This document shows, piece after piece, positions 6,861 to 11,856 of a DNA stretch of 11,856 nt (position 1 is its first letter; every line of letters begins with the position of its first letter). The stretch spans positions 1 to 11,856 of the forward strand of contig JBBQHA010000101.1 of NCBI GenBank assembly GCA_038323475.1. The letters run 5' to 3'. Below the pieces are notes generated by a model, which saw nothing but the letters and a program-made list of their open reading frames with translations, searched no databases and was not told the DNA's origin. The DNA is from SZAS-103 sp038323475. Its GTDB lineage: Bacteria; Pseudomonadota; Gammaproteobacteria; Xanthomonadales; Xanthomonadaceae. The translations under genes were made by a program, and so were the position numbers.

Positions 6861-7421
6861 ATGAGACAGATCGCCGCAGTCGTGGGCCTCACGCTGTTCA
6901 TCTGGGTGCTGATGCTGCTGGGGGCGTACGCCGCGTTCAATGTGTACGTGGCGCACACGTACATGCCGGAAATCCGCAAGGCCCTCGCCGAAGCCGACCC
7001 CGAGGATCGCCATGCGCCGCTGGTTGTGCGCCGCGCGATCCACGCGGACTATCCGGGCGACTACGCGATCGCGTCGCAGGTGGCGCGCCAGCTCCACTCC
7101 CGGATCTACGGAGACAGGGAACGCAATGGCGCGCGCATGGTGCAGCAGCTCTCCATCGCATTGGCATGTCTCGAACTGACGGAAGACCAGCGCATCGGCC
7201 TGTACGCGACATTCGCTTACAACGGCGTCGACCGCGGACTGGACAGGCTGTCCAGGCGGCTGTATTCAAGGTCGCTCCATGAGCTGTCGCAGGACCAGGC
7301 GGTGACCATGGAAGTCGTGCTGCGGGCTCCGGCCATGTACCTCAAGAATCCGGAACGCATGGAGCCCTGGCGCGCTCGGCTGCTGGCGCGCCTCCGGAAA
7401 GGTGATCAACATGCAAGGTAA
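6861..7421 (+). CDS. Membrane-anchored, degenerate GT51 (transglycosylase)-like protein
   Basis: The 186-residue protein has one N-terminal anchor helix (about residues 4-28) and a periplasmic domain that I read as a relic of the GT51 peptidoglycan glycosyltransferase fold. The segment YAIASQVARQL (68-78) aligns with the GxSTIxQQL motif. ARMVQQLSIALACLELTEDQ (91-110) aligns with the RKxxE helix and the acidic turn before the ExYLN motif, here LYATFAYNG (114-122). ELSQDQAVTMEVVLRAPAMY (141-160) and the following RARLLARL resemble the conserved C-terminal helices. The catalytic EDxxFxxH motif is not conserved (IHADYPGD at 60-67) and the RKxxE glutamate is absent. A genuine polymerase is therefore unlikely; a scaffold or binding role is inference. 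It starts six bases after the preceding stop. Confidence 0.6.
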   Translation: MRQIAAVVGLTLFIWVLMLLGAYAAFNVYVAHTYMPEIRKALAEADPEDRHAPLVVRRAIHADYPGDYAIASQVARQLHSRIYGDRERNGARMVQQLSIALACLELTEDQRIGLYATFAYNGVDRGLDRLSRRLYSRSLHELSQDQAVTMEVVLRAPAMYLKNPERMEPWRARLLARLRKGDQHAR

Positions 7422-7463
7422 GCCTCGATCCAGCCAACAGACCGCTTCCACGAGGTGCATTGC

Positions 7464-7670
7464 ATGAGCTTTGAAGTCTATTTGTTCTGGGGGCTGGTCT
7501 TCGGCTCGGTCGGGCTCGGCTATTTCATGTACGGCAAGAAACAACGCCGGCCGGTGCCGATGCTGTGCGGGATCGCGTTGATGGTGTACCCCTACGTGGT
7601 CAGCAACCTGTGGCCAATGATCGGCATCGGCGTGGTGTTGATGGCGATCCCGTATTTCGTCAGGACCTGA
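7464..7670 (+). CDS. Small membrane protein (68 residues), unknown function
   Basis: The product begins MSFEVYLFWGLVF. I chose ATG 7464 because GAGG lies eight bases upstream; a GTG at 7455 falls within that ribosome site. Hydrophobic segments cover about residues 4-24 (ending in YFMYG), then after KKQRRP about 33-48 and 50-65, so two or three helices are expected with the basic KKQRR loop in the cytoplasm. It follows the GT51-like gene by 42 bp and may be cotranscribed with it. Proteins of this size and look occur in many gammaproteobacteria without a demonstrated function. I make no functional claim. Confidence 0.7.
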   Translation: MSFEVYLFWGLVFGSVGLGYFMYGKKQRRPVPMLCGIALMVYPYVVSNLWPMIGIGVVLMAIPYFVRT

Positions 7671-7727
7671 GCGCGGCGTGGCATTCGACCGACTCGTCCG
7701 CGCGGCCGACGCGCAGGCGACTGCACG

Positions 7728-7733
7728 TACAAT
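7728..7733 (+). promoter_or_regulatory. Candidate -10 box (TACAAT) for the antiporter gene
   Basis: TACAAT ends 48 bases before the ATG at 7782. GCCGAC at 7705-7710, 17 bases upstream, is at best a weak -35. Confidence 0.4.
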
Positions 7734-7753
7734 CGACGCAGCGCTCGCAGCCG

Positions 7754-7767
7754 GCGGTGCGCACCGC
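7754..7767 (+). repeat. 14-bp perfect palindrome in the antiporter leader
   Basis: GCGGTGCGCACCGC is its own reverse complement. It lies between the candidate -10 box and the start codon, immediately before the G-rich ribosome region (7768-7774). It could be an operator dyad or a five-bp hairpin with a GCGC loop; the high GC content makes chance possible. Confidence 0.4.
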
Positions 7768-7781
7768 AGGGGCGGCAACGC

Positions 7782-9497
7782 ATGCCTCACAGCGTCACCC
7801 TGATCACCACCATCGCCGCGGGTCTCGGGCTCGCGCTGATCTTCGGATTCATCGCGGTGCGACTGAAACTGCCGGCGCTGGTCGGCTACCTGGTAGCCGG
7901 GATCCTGATCGGCCCGCATTCGCCGGGTTTCGTCGCCGATGTCGCGATCGCCGGCCAGCTCGCCGAGATCGGCGTGATGCTGCTGATGTTCGGCGTCGGC
8001 CTGCACTTCTCGATGGAGGACCTGCTGTCGGTCGGCCGGCTCGCGGTGCCGGGCGCGCTCGTGCAGATGCTGGTCGCGACGGCGATGGGTACCGGTCTGG
8101 CGCTGTTGTGGGGCTGGGGCATCGGCGCGGGCGTCGTGCTGGGGCTGGCGTTGTCGGTGGCGAGCACGGTGGTGTTCCTGAAGGCGATGGAAAGCCACGG
8201 CGCGATGGATTCGATCAACGGCCGCATCGCGATCGGCTGGCTGGTGGTGCAGGACCTGATCATGGTGCTGGTGCTGGTGTTGCTGCCGCCGTTGGCCGGC
8301 GGCAATGCACCGCACGCAACCGGCGCGCAAGGCTCGGGGTTGCTTGCCGCCCTGGCGGAAACGCTGGGGCTGGTCACGCTGTTCGTCGGCCTGATGCTGG
8401 TGGTCGGCCGAAGGGTGTTCCCGTGGTTCCTGTGGCAGGTCGCGCGCACCGGCTCGCGCGAATTGTTCACCCTGTGCGTGATCGCGGCGGCGGTCGGGAT
8501 CGCCTACGTCTCGTCGGCGGTGTTCGGGGTGTCGTTCGCGCTCGGCGCGTTCTTCGCCGGGATGGTGCTGCGCGAATCGAACCTGAGCTATCGCGCCGCG
8601 CAGGAATCGCTGCCGCTGCGCGACGCGTTCTCGGTGCTGTTCTTCGTCTCGGTCGGCATGCTGTTCGATCCGCGTGTGCTGATCGAGATGCCCGGGCATG
8701 TGCTGGCGGTGGTCGGCATCATCGTGATCGGCAAGTCGATCGCCGCGTTCGCGCTGGTGCTGGCGTACCGCTATCCGCTGAACACCGCGCTGACGGTCTC
8801 GGCGAGCCTGGCCCAGATCGGCGAGTTCTCCTTCATCCTCGCCGGCCTCGGCACCGCGCTCGGCGTGTTGCCGGTACAGGGACAGAACCTGATCCTGGCC
8901 GGCGCGCTGATCTCGATCGCGATCAACCCGCTGGTGTTCCAGGCCATCGAACCCGCGCAGAAATGGATCCGTGCGCGTTCGCAACGCGCGCGCGACCTCG
9001 AGCTGCGCACCGATCCGCTCGCCGAATTGCCGATGACCGTGCATTCGGACTACGTCACCGGCCACGTGGTGCTGGTCGGTTACGGGCGGGTCGGCCGTCG
9101 CATCGGCGAAGCGCTGGCCGAACAGGGGCTGCGCTTCGTGGTCGCCGACGAGAACCGCGAGCTGATCGAGAAACTGCGCGCGCGCGGCGTGCATGCCGTC
9201 GCCGGCAACGCATCGGACCCGGCCGTGCTGATCCAGGCGCACATCGCGCGCGCCTACATGCTCGTCATCGCGACGCCGGACACTTTCCACGTGCGGCAGA
9301 TGATCGAGATCGCGCGGATGCTCAATCCGTCCGTCGAAACCGTGGTGCGCACCCACAGCGACGACGAGGCGACGATGTTGCGCAAGGAAAACGCGGGCCA
9401 GGTGTTCATGGGCGAACACGAACTCGCGCTCGGGATGACGCGTTACGTGCTGGACAAGATCGCGAGCCGGGCCGGCGCTGGCGAACCGCGGCGGTAG
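7782..9497 (+). CDS. ybaL: YbaL-type monovalent cation:proton antiporter (CPA2) with TrkA-N domain
   Basis: The 571-residue protein matches the Kef/YbaL group of CPA2 antiporters (E. coli YbaL is about 558 residues), inner-membrane carriers thought to exchange K+ or Na+ for protons. Residues about 1-400 are the multi-helix Na+/H+-exchanger domain. Typical segments are LVGYLVAGILIGP, LMFGVGLHFS, ASTVVFLKAM, WLVVQDLIMVLVLV, FALGAFFAGMVL and SLAQIGEFSFILAGLG. A cytoplasmic TrkA-N domain follows, with the nucleotide-binding GYGRVG loop at 433-438 and the acidic VADEN strand end. Length suggests no separate TrkA-C domain. The protein appears intact. The GGGGCGG stretch serves as a plausible ribosome site before ATG 7782. 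Transported ion and regulator are not visible in the sequence. Confidence 0.88.
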   Translation: MPHSVTLITTIAAGLGLALIFGFIAVRLKLPALVGYLVAGILIGPHSPGFVADVAIAGQLAEIGVMLLMFGVGLHFSMEDLLSVGRLAVPGALVQMLVATAMGTGLALLWGWGIGAGVVLGLALSVASTVVFLKAMESHGAMDSINGRIAIGWLVVQDLIMVLVLVLLPPLAGGNAPHATGAQGSGLLAALAETLGLVTLFVGLMLVVGRRVFPWFLWQVARTGSRELFTLCVIAAAVGIAYVSSAVFGVSFALGAFFAGMVLRESNLSYRAAQESLPLRDAFSVLFFVSVGMLFDPRVLIEMPGHVLAVVGIIVIGKSIAAFALVLAYRYPLNTALTVSASLAQIGEFSFILAGLGTALGVLPVQGQNLILAGALISIAINPLVFQAIEPAQKWIRARSQRARDLELRTDPLAELPMTVHSDYVTGHVVLVGYGRVGRRIGEALAEQGLRFVVADENRELIEKLRARGVHAVAGNASDPAVLIQAHIARAYMLVIATPDTFHVRQMIEIARMLNPSVETVVRTHSDDEATMLRKENAGQVFMGEHELALGMTRYVLDKIASRAGAGEPRR

Positions 9498-9551
9498 CGT
9501 GCGTCGTGTGCCCGGCTTGATGGTTCGCCGATGTCGTGCGCACAACGCTGG

Positions 9552-10349
9552 CTACGCCCCGGTCGGCATCCACAGCAGCAGGGCAACGCCGAGCACGATG
9601 CGGTAGATCGCGAACGGCGTGAAGCGGTGGCTGCGGATGTAGCCGAGCAGCCACTTCACCGCGACGAACGCGACGATCGCCGAGACCACGAAACCGACCG
9701 CGAGCGCGGTCCAGTCCTCGTTCGCGGCGCCGCCGGCCTTCAAGACCTTGAGCAGTTCGTAGCCGGTCGCGGCGTACATGGTCGGGATGCCGACGAGGAA
9801 CGCGAACTCGGTCGCGGCCGCGCGGTTGCTGGTGCCGGCGAGCATCGCGGTGAAGATCGTCGCGGCCGAGCGCGAGGTGCCGGGGAAGATGCCCGCGACT
9901 ATCTGCGCCAGGCCGACCAGGATCGCGACCGGCCAGGTGATCGTGCTGCGGTCCGGCTGCTTCGCTGCGATCTGTTCGGCCCCGATCATCCACAGGCCAC
10001 CGATCAACAGCGCCCACGCGATCGGTTTCACCGTTTCGGGCAGCTTGAAACCGAGCTTGACCGCGATGAAGCCAAGGACCGCGGTGATCCCGAACGCCAC
10101 GCCAAGCTTGAGCAGGTAGTCGCGGTTGCCCGGCTCGCGCCATTGCGTCAACAGCTGCCAGATGCGCTTCCAGTAAATCAACGTGACCGCGAGGATCGCG
10201 CCGGCCTGGATGCCGACATTGAACAGTTCGCTGCGCGCGCCGAGGCCGAGTTTTTCCGCGATCAGCAGGTGACCGGTGCTGGAGATCGGCAGGAATTCGG
10301 TGATGCCCTCGACGATGCCGAGGAGGACGACGTGGATCAGGTCGGTCAC
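9552..10349 (-). CDS. uppP: Undecaprenyl-diphosphate phosphatase UppP (BacA)
   Basis: UppP recycles undecaprenyl pyrophosphate to the monophosphate lipid carrier for peptidoglycan and other envelope polymers, in the inner membrane. The protein is 265 residues from GTG 10349, the usual family length. The open frame continues to a TTG at 10394, but that extension is not conserved and this GTG places the first motif as in E. coli. Motif 1 is GIVEGITEFLPISSTGH, with Glu14, Glu18 and His27 at the catalytic positions. Motif 2 is PGTSRSAAT (156-164) with Arg160. Several hydrophobic helices are clear. It converges on the antiporter gene with a 54-bp gap. All key residues are present, so it should be active; overexpressed family members confer bacitracin resistance. 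Confidence 0.95.
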   Translation of the reverse strand: MTDLIHVVLLGIVEGITEFLPISSTGHLLIAEKLGLGARSELFNVGIQAGAILAVTLIYWKRIWQLLTQWREPGNRDYLLKLGVAFGITAVLGFIAVKLGFKLPETVKPIAWALLIGGLWMIGAEQIAAKQPDRSTITWPVAILVGLAQIVAGIFPGTSRSAATIFTAMLAGTSNRAAATEFAFLVGIPTMYAATGYELLKVLKAGGAANEDWTALAVGFVVSAIVAFVAVKWLLGYIRSHRFTPFAIYRIVLGVALLLWMPTGA

Positions 10350-10381
10350 GGGTGCTCGCAGGTTCGGGCCAAAACGCGGCA

Positions 10382-10387
10382 AGTGTA
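10382..10387 (-). promoter_or_regulatory. Candidate -10 box (TACACT) for uppP
   Basis: TACACT on the minus strand, 32 bases upstream of the GTG at 10349. If it is the promoter, the open frame upstream of that GTG is mostly leader. No clear -35 is visible. Confidence 0.4.
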
Positions 10388-10759
10388 CGGGCAAAACCGC
10401 TGGCTGCGGAAAGGCGCCGTGGCTTCATGTGCCCGTGACCGCGCCAGTGGCCTCGTCCACCTCTCCCGCCAGCCGTGGCGCACGTCACGTTGACCGCGCG
10501 GGGACATACCAGCAGCCACAGGCAGGAGACGAGAAATGGGTGCGGTGACAGATGTTGCGCAGAAGGTTTACGCGGCATTCGGGCGCGGCGACCTGGCCGC
10601 GATCGAAGGCCTGGTCGCGGACACGGTCGACTGGGAGTTCATCGGACGGGCATGGCCGTCCCTCGGGATGAACCGTCCGATTCGACCACAGGCGTCGCCT
10701 CGGCGCGCAGGCTGTCGTGTTCGACGCGAAAGTGCAGCCGAACATCGGCCAACTGCGGG

Positions 10760-10788
10760 GGCGATGCACCGCTCCCGCATCGCCTTTT
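10760..10788 (+). terminator. Terminator-like hairpin with T-tract
   Basis: GGCGATGC (10760-10767) pairs perfectly with GCATCGCC (10777-10784) around a nine-base loop and is followed at once by TTTT (10785-10788). This is the form of an intrinsic terminator reading rightward, although the T-tract is short. No stop codon for any forward frame lies just upstream, so the gene it once served may be deleted. Confidence 0.45.
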
Positions 10789-10792
10789 CGCA

Positions 10793-10806
10793 CCCCGTTT
10801 TCGGGG
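10793..10806. repeat. Second hairpin, CCCCG-TTTT-CGGGG
   Basis: A perfect five-bp stem with a four-base loop, nine bases before the IS left end. There is no T-tract on either side. Together with the preceding hairpin it makes a structured junction that may have attracted the insertion. Confidence 0.45.
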
Positions 10807-10814
10807 CTAGGCCT

Positions 10815-10838
10815 GGTGGATTAAACCGCGAAGTGCAA
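10815..10838 (+). repeat. IS30-family left inverted repeat
   Basis: Begins GGTGGATT and ends GAAGTGCAA. It matches the reverse complement of the right end at 19 of 24 positions, with mismatches at positions 3, 9 and 13-15. Confidence 0.7.
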
Positions 10839-10904
10839 TTTCCTTGAATTGAAGCGGATCAGGTGCCGTAGCCTGCGCCGCTTCACCGGCAAGTGGAGTT
10901 GCAC

Positions 10905-11849
10905 ATGAGCTATCGGCACCTGACCCTGGAACAACGCTACCAGATCGCCGCGCAGCACCGCGTGGGCTTTTCCCAAAGACGCATTGCCGAGACCATCGGC
11001 TGTCACCCCAGCACGGTCAGTCGCGAGTTGCGGCGCAACCGGCCGGGGAAGCTCTATGTTGGTTCGATCGCGCATGGTCGCGCCAAGCGACGACGTCATG
11101 CCGCCAGCGCCCGTGCACATCTGCCCGAGGCGGTGCGCCTGGAGTTGATCGCCCGCTTGCAGGAAAAGCACAGCCCCGATCAGATCCGCGGTCGTCTGGC
11201 CTTGCTCTGCGCCGGTCAGGTCAGTCACACCACCGTCTACCGCTATGCCCGGCAATTGGGTCTGCGCCATCATCTGCGGCACCCCAAGCGTCGTCGACGT
11301 TATGGGCATCGAAGCCCCGGTCGGTTTGCCGACCGTCGCTCGATTCACGAGCGTCCTGCGGATGTGACGGCGCGCAGTCGGTTGGGCGATTGGGAGGCTG
11401 ACACCGTGCGACCAGCCTGCGGCGCGGGCGTCCTGGTGACCTTGGTCGAACGTCGAAGTGGCTTTGCCCGTGTCGGCTGGAGCCCGGACGGCACCGCCGA
11501 GGCGGTGGCCCTGAGCGTGTTAGACCGGCTCGGCCGCCTCCAACGCTTCGTGCATACCTTGACCTGCGACCGAGGCAGTGAATTTGCCGAAGATCATCTG
11601 CTGGAAAAACTGCTGAAGGCCCAAGTCTACTTCGCTGAACCGCACAGCCCATGGCAACGCGGCTGCAACGAAAACTTCAATGGCCTGCTGCGTCAGTTCT
11701 TCCCGCGCAAGCGCGACTTCACCACCATCACCGAACAGGAACTGCAAACGGTCGAAGACCAGTTAAACGACCGGCCCCGCAAACGACTCGGCTACCTGAC
11801 CCCGAGCGAGGTATTCTTCAACTACGATCACGTTGCACTTCAAAGTTGA
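10905..11849 (+). CDS. IS30-family transposase
   Basis: The 314-residue transposase starts at ATG 10905, with GGAG six bases upstream; an in-frame GTG at 10893 precedes that ribosome site. The N-terminus has the IS30 helix-turn-helix (about 21-45, GFSQRRIAETIGCHPSTVSR), followed by the SPDQIRGRL segment. The catalytic core is DDE: WEADTV (Asp166), CDRGSEF (Asp222) and NENFNGLLRQFFP (Glu256). The 33-residue gap between the second Asp and the Glu is the DD33E spacing of this family. The protein ends RLGYLTPSEVFF, the family's usual tail. It appears intact and potentially active, and its stop lies inside the right terminal region. Confidence 0.93.
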   Translation: MSYRHLTLEQRYQIAAQHRVGFSQRRIAETIGCHPSTVSRELRRNRPGKLYVGSIAHGRAKRRRHAASARAHLPEAVRLELIARLQEKHSPDQIRGRLALLCAGQVSHTTVYRYARQLGLRHHLRHPKRRRRYGHRSPGRFADRRSIHERPADVTARSRLGDWEADTVRPACGAGVLVTLVERRSGFARVGWSPDGTAEAVALSVLDRLGRLQRFVHTLTCDRGSEFAEDHLLEKLLKAQVYFAEPHSPWQRGCNENFNGLLRQFFPRKRDFTTITEQELQTVEDQLNDRPRKRLGYLTPSEVFFNYDHVALQS

Positions 11850-11856
11850 ATCCGCC
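11833..11856 (-). repeat. IS30-family right inverted repeat
   Basis: Read on the minus strand it begins GGCGGATTCAAC and ends GAAGTGCAA, pairing with the left repeat. It ends on the last base of the window. Confidence 0.7.

Larger units (their letters stand above)
10536..10847 (+). pseudogene. SnoaL/NTF2-like gene remnant, truncated and running into the IS
   Basis: The first 45 or so codons read like a SnoaL-like/NTF2-superfamily protein: VYAAFGRGDLAAIEGLVADTVDWEFIG has the helix, acidic turn and DWEF strand typical of these small ligand-binding or isomerase-like folds. AGGAG seven bases before ATG 10536 is a strong ribosome site. After WPSLG (about 10669) the sequence becomes arginine/proline-rich in this frame and the remaining two-thirds of the domain is not found in any of the three forward frames. 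The frame stays open into the IS30 left end, which provides the TGA at 10845-10847, giving 103 codons against about 120-150 for the family. I read this as a broken gene; a short functional protein is unlikely. Confidence 0.6.
10815..11856 (+). mobile_element. IS30-family insertion sequence (about 1.04 kb, right end at window edge)
   Basis: It contains one full-length DD33E transposase gene between imperfect terminal inverted repeats (10815-10838 and 11833-11856). Its size suits the IS30 family (about 1.0-1.25 kb). The GGATT-AA core of both ends resembles the AGATTCAA near the ends of IS30 itself. Because the window stops exactly at the right repeat, the outer boundary could be a few bases further out and the target duplication cannot be read. 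Confidence 0.8.

Noticed and set aside
7266..9545. An open minus-strand frame of 759 codons
   Set aside because: It is antisense to the YbaL-type antiporter, whose plus-strand motifs are unambiguous. The antisense product is extremely rich in H, Q, R and D, as expected of a shadow.
9502..9547. Imperfect stem between the convergent antiporter and uppP genes (CGTCGTGTGC with GCGCACAACG)
   Set aside because: Eight Watson-Crick pairs, one G-T pair and a mismatch around a 26-base loop with no T-tract on either strand. Too weak to call a terminator.
10640..10800. Minus-strand frame with coding-like composition (ADVRLHFRVEHDSL) opposite the unassigned stretch
   Set aside because: Only about 50 codons with no start, ribosome site or family that I recognise. 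It may be a gene fragment but cannot be supported.

Overview
The window is high-GC DNA (roughly two-thirds G+C by eye) with compact, mostly plus-strand genes. Gene content and style fit a gammaproteobacterium of the Xanthomonadaceae/Lysobacter-Luteimonas kind: a TPR protein fused to a sulfotransferase-like domain, a YbaL-type antiporter, UppP and TACAAT-like -10 boxes. This assignment is an inference from content, not from a marker gene. Most of the window is ordinary chromosomal backbone. I see no CRISPR array, tRNA, rRNA, toxin-antitoxin pair or recognisable defence island.

Layout. Positions 1-755 hold the 3' part of an alpha/beta hydrolase of the YheT type. A small two-helix membrane protein (798-1034, minus) lies tail-to-tail with it and diverges from a large TPR/sulfotransferase-like protein (1278-3374). 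Next come a periplasmic sorbosone-dehydrogenase-type beta-propeller (3426-4538) and a seven-helix membrane diguanylate cyclase (4633-5835). A tight three-gene unit follows at 5908-7421: a PEBP/YbhB-like protein, a three-helix membrane protein starting on a GTG that overlaps the previous stop, and a membrane-anchored protein resembling a degenerate peptidoglycan glycosyltransferase (GT51). A 68-residue membrane protein (7464-7670) and a YbaL-type cation/proton antiporter (7782-9497) come next, facing the undecaprenyl-diphosphate phosphatase gene uppP (9552-10349, minus).

The right end is the accessory part. A SnoaL/NTF2-like gene (from 10536) loses its domain similarity after about 45 codons. 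It runs through about 145 bp of unassigned sequence containing two hairpins, one of them terminator-like, and then into an IS30-family insertion sequence (10815 to the window end) that supplies its stop codon. The right inverted repeat of the IS coincides with the last base of the window, so the sequence probably ends at an assembly break in a repeated element.

The most interesting signals are: (1) a perfect 8-bp hairpin whose right arm contains the Shine-Dalgarno of the sorbosone-dehydrogenase-like gene and whose left arm overlaps the expected transcription start; (2) a GT51-like protein that appears to have lost its catalytic glutamate motifs, in an operon with a PEBP protein; (3) the broken SnoaL gene, hairpins and IS30 junction. 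Cell-envelope themes recur (UppP, the GT51-like protein, several small membrane proteins), but nothing in the sequence shows that they form one system.
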